DNA from: DATLAN01 sp035527455
Lineage (GTDB): Bacteria; Planctomycetota; Planctomycetia; Pirellulales; Thermoguttaceae
Direction of reading: 5' to 3'
NCBI GenBank assembly: GCA_035527455.1
Contig: DATLAN010000623.1
Location: forward strand, 1 to 18,935
Length of the DNA: 18,935 nucleotides
Shown here one piece after another: positions 1-8,005 of the stretch. The notes beneath the pieces were generated by a model. That model worked only from the letters and a program-made list of their open reading frames with translations, made no database searches and had not been told where the DNA came from. The first letter of the stretch is position 1. Every line of letters begins with the position of its first letter. A program made the position numbers and the translations under genes.

Positions 1-2622
1 GGGATTGAACAATTCGATGAACAGCGATCCTTGAGGACGGTATCTCGAGTCGAGGTCGACCTTCTTGTCGCCTTCCTCTTCTTCCTTGGGCCAATCCTCC
101 TCGCCGGGCTCTCCGGGTTCTCCGCCCGGATCGCCGGCGCCCTCCGGCTTCTCGCAATACCCGTGATCCTCGAGGTCTTCGGTCCGCCGGTCGTGGAAGG
201 CCAGGGTTTCGGTGATCAGCAACTCGGGCCGCTCGCAGCCCCAGACGATATGCGTCTCGTTGCCGCTGGGATTCCAGCCGTCGAACGGATCCACGTCGTA
301 CGCGAACCGCGTCATGATCGAGTCGCGATCGCGGAAGTCGACCACGTTGACCGCCCATTGGGCCAGGAACCGGGCGACCTTCTCCTGGTCCCACTGGAGG
401 GTCTCCAAAAAATAGCGCTGGTCGGCCAGGAGCATCATCAGCACGTAGAGGTGCCGGGCGTGGACTTCGCGAGGTTGGACTTGCCGGGCGTCATAGGAAT
501 TCCGCGGACTGCCGTCGTTGAAATGATCGAAAGCGACGGTGGCCGTGCTGGCCGTGAATTGTCCCTGGGAAAGCGTTTGTCCGTTGCAGAGCGTCAACTG
601 CTCGCCGGGGGCTTCGGCAGGCTCGTCGACGATACCGTTGCCGTCATCGTCGCGGGCGTTGCCCAGGGGGCGATTCAAGTCCATCTTCAGCCCGGCCAGC
701 ATTTCCGGCGGCACCAACTGTCGCCAGAGATCGGGCTGATCGCCCGTCTTGATCCGCAGCAGGTCGACGAAGTGATACGCCCGGCCGCCGCCGGTCCGTA
801 GCGAGGCGGGCAGTTCGAGGCTCGGGCAGGGCAGGTCCCAGCTTTCCGTCGTCAAGGCGTGACGCCGGTGGTAGAGCACGTTGCCGGTGAGGTAGGCCAG
901 CCGCATGGGTAGCTTGCTGGCGTCCCGATCGAACGGCCGCAGTAGCCGCTCGAACTCGGCCGGGCTGAAGGGATTGTCGGTCCACGACCAGCCGCTCAGT
1001 CCGTGCGTACTGCCCGGCGAGAGATCGATCTCGTAGGGATCGTCGGGGAAGTCGGTGCCGGAGTGTCCCATGTTCAAGAAGACGGGCCGGCCGGCCATGT
1101 CCAGCGCGACGCCCCCGACACCGAGGAAATCGGGCGGCGAACCGTAGGCGCCCAAGGCCAACCGGTCTCCTCCGGACAGGTAGCCCCAATAGTCCTGCGC
1201 GTAGGCGTAGTTCCGGTTCCAGCTTCGCGGGTCTTCCTGTCCCGAGAAGCCGGGCAACTGAAACTGTCCGCCGGCCTCTCCGTAACGACCATCGACGGCC
1301 GACGCCTCGCCGGCGAGCAACTGCCGGTACAAAGGCACGTAGTAGGTGCCGGGCGTGGTGATGTCTTCGAACGCCGGGAGGAGATTGATTTCGGCCGGTC
1401 CGGTCCCTTGTCCCCACGGCACCCGGGCCTCCGTCGTGCCGCCGGCGAATCGGGCTTGGGTGATGGGACTGTCGCCTTGAATCGTCTTGTCCCGGTAGTT
1501 GTTGGCATCCGGGTAAGCGTCCTCTTGGGCCTGCCACAGGTTCCCGTGCGCGTTGAGGTTCAGCCGGCCGTCGAGATCGACGCAGAGGAACGAGAACAAC
1601 GGCTTGTAGAGCCGCCCGTCGGGCGTGGAGCGGACCGGCATCCCCAGGTCCACCCAGATCCCGTCCGTGTAGCCGTCGCCGTCGTTGTCCACGTCCCAAC
1701 GGTAGCGATTCGCCCCGGTGCCGTCATCGACATAGTCGAGGCCGTTCCACGTCGGGTCAAAGAAGGGATTGCCGCCGTCGAAATTGAGGTGAATCTGCGG
1801 CATGGGCCGGAGGATCACGCTCTTAAGGAAAGCAGGATCGGAAAGGTTCCCTCCGTTGTTGGCCCAGTAATTCACCAGCGCCGGGCGGTGCAGCGAGGGG
1901 ATGGTGATGATCTGGCCGGTGTTCGGATCGCGCAGTTGGGCGCCCAGGAGCATGTTCTGGAAATCGACCGCGTCGCAGCCCTCGTTGGCCCCGCCGGCGG
2001 GAAACAGGTTGGCCGCCGCGCCCGGCAGCAGGGCCAGCGGATGGCCCGTCGCACTGTCCGACAGATTCAGCCGGCCGGTGGCGGAATCATATCCGAACCC
2101 GGTACCGCTGAACGGGGCATTGTTGATCACGAAACGTTCGCCGGGCTGTGGAAAGCCCTTCTTGAACGCCAGTGCCTGGACGCGCGAGTCGGTGGGATTG
2201 ATTCCCACGATCAGCGTACTCTCACCCACGGCCGTACCGTCGAGCATCGTCAATACGCATCCCACACGGCGATGCGGATTGGAAACGGTGAACTCGAACA
2301 ACTGGCCCCCGCAAAGCGCCGTGGGGTCCGTCATGGGCATAATATCGGGAACGTTGTACCCATAGAGATCTTCCAATAGGCTGTGCGCCGCGAGGATCGA
2401 AACCGGATTGGTCGAGCCGCGCAGCGCCTGCATGGCGGCCTGGTGGATGAGCTGTTTCTCCGAAACGGCATATTGCTCGATCTGCTGGACCACCTTGGCG
2501 GTCCGTTCGGCCTGTCCGGTGAGCACGACGAACGCCAACGCCACCAGCCCGAACATGGCCAGCAGACCCAGGATCACCAACAAGAGCACGCCCCGCCGGG
2601 CGCCGTTGTGCTTGATCTTCAT
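1..2622 (-). CDS. Very large exported protein with pseudopilin (GspK/PilX)-like N-terminus, 3' end outside window
   Basis: The frame is open from ATG at 2622 to the window edge (874 codons, no stop), so the gene is partial. An AAGGAAA Shine-Dalgarno lies about 8 nt before the ATG. Residues 1-40 have a basic head (K2, K4, R9, R10), G11, then about 24 hydrophobic residues, resembling a prepilin or GspK/PilX leader. There is no glutamate at +5 after the glycine (valine instead), which is unlike the four upstream pseudopilins. The long remainder is soluble-looking. It contains calcium-loop-like motifs at about 310-325 (DVDNDGDGYTDG) and 658-669 (DDDGNGIVDE). An acidic Gly/Pro/Glu-rich linker around 830-862 is followed by FIELFNP, which resembles the start of a lamin-tail-like domain. 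It is last of the visible genes in the secretion/pilus operon, where a GspK-type minor tip pseudopilin could sit. It is far larger than GspK (about 300 aa). Function is inferred from position and N-terminus only. Confidence 0.75.
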   Translation of the reverse strand, partial: MKIKHNGARRGVLLLVILGLLAMFGLVALAFVVLTGQAERTAKVVQQIEQYAVSEKQLIHQAAMQALRGSTNPVSILAAHSLLEDLYGYNVPDIMPMTDPTALCGGQLFEFTVSNPHRRVGCVLTMLDGTAVGESTLIVGINPTDSRVQALAFKKGFPQPGERFVINNAPFSGTGFGYDSATGRLNLSDSATGHPLALLPGAAANLFPAGGANEGCDAVDFQNMLLGAQLRDPNTGQIITIPSLHRPALVNYWANNGGNLSDPAFLKSVILRPMPQIHLNFDGGNPFFDPTWNGLDYVDDGTGANRYRWDVDNDGDGYTDGIWVDLGMPVRSTPDGRLYKPLFSFLCVDLDGRLNLNAHGNLWQAQEDAYPDANNYRDKTIQGDSPITQARFAGGTTEARVPWGQGTGPAEINLLPAFEDITTPGTYYVPLYRQLLAGEASAVDGRYGEAGGQFQLPGFSGQEDPRSWNRNYAYAQDYWGYLSGGDRLALGAYGSPPDFLGVGGVALDMAGRPVFLNMGHSGTDFPDDPYEIDLSPGSTHGLSGWSWTDNPFSPAEFERLLRPFDRDASKLPMRLAYLTGNVLYHRRHALTTESWDLPCPSLELPASLRTGGGRAYHFVDLLRIKTGDQPDLWRQLVPPEMLAGLKMDLNRPLGNARDDDGNGIVDEPAEAPGEQLTLCNGQTLSQGQFTASTATVAFDHFNDGSPRNSYDARQVQPREVHARHLYVLMMLLADQRYFLETLQWDQEKVARFLAQWAVNVVDFRDRDSIMTRFAYDVDPFDGWNPSGNETHIVWGCERPELLITETLAFHDRRTEDLEDHGYCEKPEGAGDPGGEPGEPGEEDWPKEEEEGDKKVDLDSRYRPQGSLFIELFNP

Positions 2623-2671
2623 CGCCGTTTCCTTGCTATCAACCGCCGCCTTGCCCAGGCCCGGGAGATGA

Positions 2672-2755
<84 letters not shown>

Positions 2756-2765
2756 ATCCTTTTCC

Positions 2766-3698
2766 TCACATCGCTCCCCAGAGCGGGTTGCGTTCTACTT
2801 CGACCGCCGTGCTGTAGACGCCCACGACGCTGCGGGGGATCACGGCCTGCGGGTTCGCATTGCGGTTGACGTCCCAGTCGGGACCGCTCAGGCGCAGACG
2901 GGTGTTGTTGGCGCCGGGAATCTGGCCGACCGATACCACGCGATACCACTTGCACTCGGCCGCGTCGCAGAGCATGATCCACTCCCCTTCGCGGACCTCG
3001 ACCGCCCCGGACAGCACCACGCCGCCGCCGCCGTATCCCCCGCCGATGAAGCGCGTGACGTTGGCTTGGGGCTCCGGCTCCAACGTCCGCCGGAAACAGA
3101 CGACGACCGAGATCGCGTAATTCCGCTTCATGGCCCATTCCAGCCCCAATTCTCCCCGTGCCGGCGTGACGGTGAGAAACCAGGTGTAATAGCCTTGGTC
3201 CTGGGGCGAGCCGTCCGGTTCGAGGAGGAAGCCGCTGTTGCCAATGGCCGGGTGCGGCCGCTGGCCGTCTTCGGGGCGGTGGAACTTCAGGTCGTCGCGC
3301 CAGCGGAAGATCGAATCCAGCGGGATCGCATTGCCCAAGGCGTCCCTTAGTGCCAGGGTAATCCGCGGCAGCGGCCCCAAGGAGTTTCCGAGTCCGGCAT
3401 CCACGCCGATCGGGTCGATGACGAAGGGGCCGCCGCTGCCGGGGTTCCCCACCCAATCGACCAGCCGCTTGTTAGGAGGCAGATCCCAATCCGGACCGAG
3501 CATCCGGCGGACCTTCACTTCGCGCATCGCGGCCCGGCCGCAGGCCCCGCAGCGATCGGCCTTGCCGGTTTCCTCGATGGCGAACCGCCCGACCGGGATC
3601 AGCGCCGCTAAGCCCAACAGCCCGAAGGTCATCACGAAGATCGAGATCAGCACCTCCATCAGGCTGACGCCGCGTCTGGCACCGATTCGCTTGATCAC
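2766..3698 (-). CDS. Prepilin-type pseudopilin, GspI/PilV-like
   Basis: 310 aa with a GTG start. The type IV prepilin signal is RRG|VSLME: cleavage after G10 and the conserved glutamate at mature position 5. A hydrophobic helix (about 11-35) follows, containing LLGLAALIPVG, which is typical of PilV/GspI-like proteins. The GTG lies one base after the TAA of the upstream gene, and the AGGAGG ribosome site is inside that gene's last codons, so translation is probably coupled. Two cysteines at 50 and 53 (CGAC) sit just after the helix. At 310 aa it is much longer than a classical GspI (about 120 aa); the C-terminal domain is not recognised. Expected role: a minor subunit of the periplasmic pseudopilus, processed by a prepilin peptidase encoded elsewhere. 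Confidence 0.85.
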   Translation of the reverse strand: MIKRIGARRGVSLMEVLISIFVMTFGLLGLAALIPVGRFAIEETGKADRCGACGRAAMREVKVRRMLGPDWDLPPNKRLVDWVGNPGSGGPFVIDPIGVDAGLGNSLGPLPRITLALRDALGNAIPLDSIFRWRDDLKFHRPEDGQRPHPAIGNSGFLLEPDGSPQDQGYYTWFLTVTPARGELGLEWAMKRNYAISVVVCFRRTLEPEPQANVTRFIGGGYGGGGVVLSGAVEVREGEWIMLCDAAECKWYRVVSVGQIPGANNTRLRLSGPDWDVNRNANPQAVIPRSVVGVYSTAVEVERNPLWGAM

Positions 3699-3699
3699 G

Positions 3700-4719
3700 T
3701 TAGCGTCCTCCTGCGCTCTCGGCGTTGATGGCGTAATACCGGGAGTCGGCCAGGTCTCCCGGGATGCCCGTGGTGTTGGTGGGTTTGGTCCCGACGTTGC
3801 TGGTGGTAACCAGGCCGGTGCGGGGATTCAACGCGACCCAGAGGCTCGTCATGTCGCGGAAGTTCTCCTCGCCGGCGACTGCGGGGACCTTTTCCCGTTT
3901 GCCGATCAACAGGAAGATCGTTTCGGTGGCCGGGTGGAGATGGCCGTCGTGGTAAACGCGGTCCACCGAGCCGTTGGGCGAGAAGAGGATATAGACCGGC
4001 TCGCCGTTGCCGGGCCCGATGACGTGGTCGTCGGTTCCCGACGCTTCCAGGTCGATCACCGCGCCGGTCGGCAACTCGAGCGGATCGGCGAACGACTTGG
4101 TCGGCTGGCGGTGGATCTCGAAGGGGACCGGCTCGGACGGCGCATCAACATCGGCGACGGTCGGCCAAGGCAACATCTGCCCGTCGCGGATATCGATCAC
4201 AAGCGTCATGGCATTGGCGCTGGGTTGGCCCGCGATGGTATACAGGGGCCCCTGGTGGTTGAACCGGACGCGATCGCCCTTGTGGACCAGGTCGGGATTG
4301 ATTCCCCCGCCGGAGAGCCCCGCCTGCACGGTGGCGACGCCACCTTCGATGTTGACGCACGTCAACTGCGCCCTGGCGTCGATCGATTCGCCGGCGTAGG
4401 GGGGCGGCACCTCGACCTGTTCGAGCACCATGCTGCACCCCCGCTCGTTGTCCATGCGGCGGATCATCACCCCGCACGGCCGCCCGGTCCCCATCGCCAC
4501 GCCCCGGGCGGAGCCGCAATAGACGTTCACGGCCCGGGCCGCCTCGCGGCTGCGGCGATCGTCCATGGTGCCTTGCATCGACGGCAGCGCCACGCCCAGC
4601 AGGAGCATCAAGATGGCGACCACCACCAGCATTTCGATCAGGGTCACGCCGCGGGAGAGCCCGGGCGCTGCGGCGCCGTTTGCCGGGCGGATCGGATGGT
4701 TCGGGCTGCTGGGGCGCAT
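3700..4719 (-). CDS. Prepilin-type pseudopilin, GspH-like
   Basis: 339 aa with an ATG start. The 24-residue leader is unusually long and ends in LSRG; cleavage after G24 leaves VTLIE with Glu at +5. The hydrophobic helix 25-45 (MLVVVAILMLLLGVALP) is followed by the GspH/FimT-like stretch with MDDRRSREAARAVN and then a beta-rich region. This N-terminal layout (helix, proline, then an R/E/A-rich amphipathic helix) fits GspH/FimT minor pseudopilins, which are usually 150-200 aa. The extra C-terminal half is unassigned. No strong ribosome site is seen ahead of the ATG. The stop is separated from the next GTG by a single base. It belongs to the same transcript as its neighbours by strand and spacing. 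Confidence 0.85.
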   Translation of the reverse strand: MRPSSPNHPIRPANGAAAPGLSRGVTLIEMLVVVAILMLLLGVALPSMQGTMDDRRSREAARAVNVYCGSARGVAMGTGRPCGVMIRRMDNERGCSMVLEQVEVPPPYAGESIDARAQLTCVNIEGGVATVQAGLSGGGINPDLVHKGDRVRFNHQGPLYTIAGQPSANAMTLVIDIRDGQMLPWPTVADVDAPSEPVPFEIHRQPTKSFADPLELPTGAVIDLEASGTDDHVIGPGNGEPVYILFSPNGSVDRVYHDGHLHPATETIFLLIGKREKVPAVAGEENFRDMTSLWVALNPRTGLVTTSNVGTKPTNTTGIPGDLADSRYYAINAESAGGR

Positions 4720-4751
4720 GTCGACGTCTCGTCCGGGGAAGTTGGGTGCGA

Positions 4752-4772
4752 AGCCGCAAGCGGCAAGCGGCT
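4752..4772 (-). other. Small intercistronic hairpin after pseudopilin stop
   Basis: Arms AGCCGC (4752-4757) and GCGGCT (4767-4772) pair over 6 bp around a 9-nt loop. On the minus strand the stem begins one base after the TAA at 4774-4776. No U-tract follows, so it is more likely an RNA-stability or processing element than a terminator, or chance in GC-rich DNA. Confidence 0.35.
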
Positions 4773-4773
4773 G

Positions 4774-5652
4774 TTATCGTTGTTCCTGATAATGGTTGTG
4801 GATGTTGTCGTGGAAGCCGAGCCCGTCGCCGTCCTCGTCCACCGGCGCGCCGATCTGCAGATTGGCGTCGGGATCGCCCGTGAAAACGTAGTCTCCCACC
4901 AGATTGACGTCATATTGCTTGTCGCCGCCGGCGGAGTAGATCAACGGGATCATGTGGATCGCGCCCGGGTCGATTCCCCGCGGATCGAACGCATCGTGGT
5001 ACATCGGGTCGTTGAGATCTTTGAGGTTTTCGTTCTGGATGTCCGAGTATTCGGTGAATCCCGGCGCCCAGCGGAGGAACATGATCGGCTGTTTCCAGCC
5101 GTCGAGGAATTCGGGCAGCCCGTCTTCATCCACGTCGCCGATGTCCATGTCGTTGAATTGGGCCCGGTCCTCGTCGCTGCCGAATTCGACGATCATGTAG
5201 AGCAGTTCGGCCGGCCCATACGATTCGACGGCCGTTTGCCCGGCGTTGCTCTTGGCACGATTCAACTCCTCCAGGTACAACTCGCTCAGGGCCGGCCGCT
5301 GGATGCTGCCCCAGGCAAAACTGTGTGGACCTTGAATGACGTCTTGCCACCGTTCGGGCATTTCCATGCGCATCAGGTCGCGGCGGGCGTCCAGCAGGAC
5401 CTGCGGGGTCATCCGCACGCCGGCCACCCGCACCGGCCGCTCCCGGAACGACTGGTACTTCTTCATGATGATCCGGTGCAGCTTGGCGATGGTCGCCTGG
5501 GTCCTTTTGACCCGGGCGGTGCGTTGCACCAGGGCCATCGCCCCGTAGGAAAACCCGGCCACAATGCCGATGATCGTGATCACCACCAGCAGCTCGATCA
5601 GCGTGAACCCGCCGCGTCGACGCACCGCGCGTGTTGGGTGGCTTGCTCGCAC
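4774..5652 (-). CDS. Prepilin-type pseudopilin with acidic calcium-loop-like motifs (GspG-like)
   Basis: 292 aa. I chose GTG at 5652 because it lies two bases after the upstream TAA, has GAGG about 9 nt before it, and gives a compact leader RRRGG|FTLIE with Glu at +5. The same frame stays open far upstream (to 7881), but that part is antisense-free shadow of gspF and the 5655 gene. Helix 16-40 (LLVVITIIGIVAGFSYG) is typical. Residues 170-190 read DIGDVDEDGLPEFLDGWKQP: an acidic calcium-type loop followed by a DGW..P motif, the hallmark region of GspG-like major pseudopilins, which bind calcium. A second acidic run, DEDGDG, lies at 272-277. It is about twice the usual GspG length. A role in the pseudopilus is inferred. 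Confidence 0.88.
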   Translation of the reverse strand: MRASHPTRAVRRRGGFTLIELLVVITIIGIVAGFSYGAMALVQRTARVKRTQATIAKLHRIIMKKYQSFRERPVRVAGVRMTPQVLLDARRDLMRMEMPERWQDVIQGPHSFAWGSIQRPALSELYLEELNRAKSNAGQTAVESYGPAELLYMIVEFGSDEDRAQFNDMDIGDVDEDGLPEFLDGWKQPIMFLRWAPGFTEYSDIQNENLKDLNDPMYHDAFDPRGIDPGAIHMIPLIYSAGGDKQYDVNLVGDYVFTGDPDANLQIGAPVDEDGDGLGFHDNIHNHYQEQR

Positions 5653-5654
5653 GA

Positions 5655-6470
5655 TTACGGCCTCATGTCGTCCAGCGTGACGTTGCTGAAATTGGCGATG
5701 TTGTCGAAGGTTTCCGGCGAGTAGTCGGTGCCCACCGGGTACTTGTTGCCCGTGCCGTACTGGTCGTCCAACCCGGCGGAGACGAGTTGGAACGAGCTGG
5801 CGTTGACCCAGTCGTCGGTTTCGGTGTTGTAGTAGGGCCGGATCGTCTGGGTATCGCCGGCAGCGCCGTCCCGCCCCAAAATGTCGCAGTCTTGGATGTC
5901 CGCGTCGTAGCCGGCCTTGCCCCGGGCGCGGAAGTAGACAAAGGGGCAAGAGTTCATCGTCACGCCCAGATCGGGATAGTAGACCAGCACGCCGTTCATG
6001 CGGCCCAGCCGATCCGGTTCGAACTCGAAACGCGGCGGGTCGCGACTGACGTTCGTGCTCGTATCGAACGGATTCCGCTCGTCCGCGCTGAAGCCGATCA
6101 GCTTCTTGGGGTTGCCCGGGTCGGTCATGCCGCCGAGAAAGAAGACGATCGACGAGGCCGCGTTCTGGTTGGATAGGACGCTGTTGATCTGCGCGTCCGT
6201 GATCTTCGGCCAGCGGTTCTTCATGTGACGCCACACGGCGTCCTCGTCGGTGAAATCGGGCAAGTCGCCGAATTCGTTGATGTAATTCCTGATCGCCATC
6301 TCCAGCCCGTCGATTTCGAGCTTGATGCGGGCTTTTTTGGCCCGGTTGATGGCCGCCACGGCCGCCATCGTGATCAGGCTCGCCAGGATCCCGATGATCA
6401 CGATCACGGCCAGCATCTCGATCAGCGTGAAACCCCGGCGGGGCTCTCTCGCCCCGGACATGGTATCCAT
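5655..6470 (-). CDS. gspG: Prepilin-type pseudopilin, GspG-like
   Basis: 271 aa from ATG at 6470. A GTG immediately before it (6473) is in frame, but the strong GGAGGA site is better spaced (6 nt) from the ATG. The prepilin signal is PRRG|FTLIE (cleavage after G13), with a hydrophobic helix to about 37 (MLAVIVIIGILASLI). Next comes the GspG-like amphipathic helix with K..RIKLEIDGLEMAIRNY and G.LP at about 68-71, as in major pseudopilins. The C-terminal part carries many Asp/Asn and is long for GspG (usually about 140-150 aa). It is the first pseudopilin after gspF, the usual position of gspG. Expected role: the main subunit of the pseudopilus pushed by GspE/GspF. Symbol given on N-terminal motif and order only. 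Confidence 0.8.
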   Translation of the reverse strand: MDTMSGAREPRRGFTLIEMLAVIVIIGILASLITMAAVAAINRAKKARIKLEIDGLEMAIRNYINEFGDLPDFTDEDAVWRHMKNRWPKITDAQINSVLSNQNAASSIVFFLGGMTDPGNPKKLIGFSADERNPFDTSTNVSRDPPRFEFEPDRLGRMNGVLVYYPDLGVTMNSCPFVYFRARGKAGYDADIQDCDILGRDGAAGDTQTIRPYYNTETDDWVNASSFQLVSAGLDDQYGTGNKYPVGTDYSPETFDNIANFSNVTLDDMRP

Positions 6471-6487
6471 CACGGGTCCTCCCCGGC

Positions 6488-6502
6488 AGCAGGCTGCCTG
6501 CT
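6488..6502 (-). other. Small intercistronic hairpin between gspF and gspG-like gene
   Basis: AGCAGG (6488-6493) and CCTGCT (6497-6502) form a perfect 6-bp stem with a CTG loop in the 45-bp gap. It sits a few bases before the GGAGGA ribosome site of the next gene on the minus strand, so it could influence translation. Chance is possible in such GC-rich DNA. Confidence 0.35.
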
Positions 6503-6515
6503 TCAGGTTTACGAC

Positions 6516-7865
6516 TTAGCTCAGTTTCTGGATCAGGCTGATCAGCGGCTCGAACAGGGCAATCACGATGAAGCCCACCATCAGACCGAGACAGATGATC
6601 AGCAACGGTTCCATCAGGCTCATCAGGCTTTCGGTCAGCACCTTGACTTCGTCGTCGTAGGTGTCGGCCACCTTGTAGAGCATCGTATCCAGTTCGCCCG
6701 TCTCCTCGCCCACGTCGACCATGTTCACCACCATGTCGTCGAGGATCCGCTGGTTCATTTTGGTCATGTACAAGAGCACGCCGACGGGCCCCCCGATGAA
6801 TACGAACCAGAGGGCGAGCGTGACGGGGTGAAACGCCGGCTTGGAATACTCCTTCATCGGCATGGCCACCGATTCGCCCTCGCGAATCGACTCGTACACC
6901 TTCTGGTAGAGTTCTTCGAAGACGGCGTTGCCGGCGGTTTCGCGGGTGATGTGCAGGGCTTCGAGGATCGGTACGCCGCTGGCCACCAGGGTCCCCAACG
7001 TGCGCATCGTCCTGGCCACGATGTTCTTTTCCACCAGTTGGCCGAAAATGGGAATCTTGATCGTAAACAGGTCCCATCCATAGCGGCCCGGCGGAAACCG
7101 GCGCACCAGTTTCACGGACAGCCAGATGCCCAACGGGACCAAGGGGAGCAGGAGCCCTCCGGGAAATCCGCCCCAACCTTTGACCACCCAGTCCGACATC
7201 GACATCAGTGCCCGGGTTCTGCCCGGCAGATCGGCGCCGAAGTCGTCGAAGATCTTCACGAAGTTCGGCACGATTTTCCACATGATGAACACGAGGATGC
7301 CGGTCGCGAAGGTGATCACGGCGATCGGATAGACCAAGGCCCCGCGGACCTTGCGTTTCAGTGCCTGGGCCCGTTCCTGGAACTCGGCCAGACGTTTGAG
7401 GATCACCTCCAGCGCCCCGCCCGCTTCGCCGGCCTTGATCATGTTCACGTACAGCCGGTCGAAGGCCTTGGGCGATTTGGACATCGCCTCGGAGAGCGTG
7501 GCCCCGCTCTCGATCTCGTCGCAGACGTCGATCAGGGAGTTTTTCAACGCGCCGGGGCGCGATTGCTGTTCGAGGATTTTCAAGCTTCGCAGGATCGGCA
7601 GCCCGGCGTCCTGCAGAATCGAAAGCTGCCGAGTGAACGTGGTCAGCGCCTTCTGTTTCACCCCCCCGATGGCGAACGACTTGCCTTTGTTCTGGGCGAC
7701 CTTCTTCTCCACAGACGATTTGCGGGTCTTCTTCACGGAGATCTTGGTGACGAAGTACCCCATCTGCCGGATCGTCGCTTGCGCTTCGTCCTGGTTGGGC
7801 GCCTCGACCACGTCCTTGATCTCTTGGCCGGTGGCGTCCATCGCCTCGAACTGATAGGTCGGCAT
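6516..7865 (-). CDS. gspF: Type II secretion / type IV pilus platform protein GspF/PilC
   Basis: 449 aa with an ATG start and CAGGAGT about 10 nt upstream. The order is N-terminal YQFEAMDATGQ, a basic linker (45-70), first T2SSF domain about 75-200 (FTRQLSILQDAGLPILRSL, AGEAGGALEVILKRLA), and a membrane segment about 178-200 (YPIAVITFATGILVFIMWKIVP). A second hydrophobic stretch lies at 234-252, then the second T2SSF domain from about 278 with TLVASGVPILEAL and VGEETGELD (385-393). A final membrane helix is at 417-440. Unlike classical GspF/PilC, about 25-30 extra residues with a hydrophobic core (about 348-367) are inserted between the REGES segment and MVVNMVDVGEETG. The protein is the inner-membrane partner of the ATPases and extrudes pseudopilins. 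Family assignment is firm. Confidence 0.95.
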   Translation of the reverse strand: MPTYQFEAMDATGQEIKDVVEAPNQDEAQATIRQMGYFVTKISVKKTRKSSVEKKVAQNKGKSFAIGGVKQKALTTFTRQLSILQDAGLPILRSLKILEQQSRPGALKNSLIDVCDEIESGATLSEAMSKSPKAFDRLYVNMIKAGEAGGALEVILKRLAEFQERAQALKRKVRGALVYPIAVITFATGILVFIMWKIVPNFVKIFDDFGADLPGRTRALMSMSDWVVKGWGGFPGGLLLPLVPLGIWLSVKLVRRFPPGRYGWDLFTIKIPIFGQLVEKNIVARTMRTLGTLVASGVPILEALHITRETAGNAVFEELYQKVYESIREGESVAMPMKEYSKPAFHPVTLALWFVFIGGPVGVLLYMTKMNQRILDDMVVNMVDVGEETGELDTMLYKVADTYDDEVKVLTESLMSLMEPLLIICLGLMVGFIVIALFEPLISLIQKLS

Positions 7866-8005
7866 GGTTCGACTCCTGCAAAGAACGTCAGGCGGCGGGT
7901 GTGCGTCCCCGCTGCCGGCTATTCCACGATTTGCCCTTCAAGTCCTGATCCGTACTCTCGTGCCCGCGACCGCTGATGCTCACCCCCGAACGCCTGCACC
8001 TGCAC
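7866..8005. other. Intergenic gap between gspE and gspF
   Basis: 140 bp on the minus-strand transcript. Apart from the ribosome site of gspF near 7875, I see no gene, terminator or clear promoter. A short GTGCAG direct repeat lies right after the gspE stop. The gap is probably transcribed as part of the operon. Confidence 0.4.

Noticed and set aside
4774..7881. Single 1035-codon minus-strand frame suggesting a fusion protein
   Set aside because: Only its last 292 codons (from GTG at 5652) encode a real prepilin. The rest is an off-frame reading of gspF and of the gspG-like gene.
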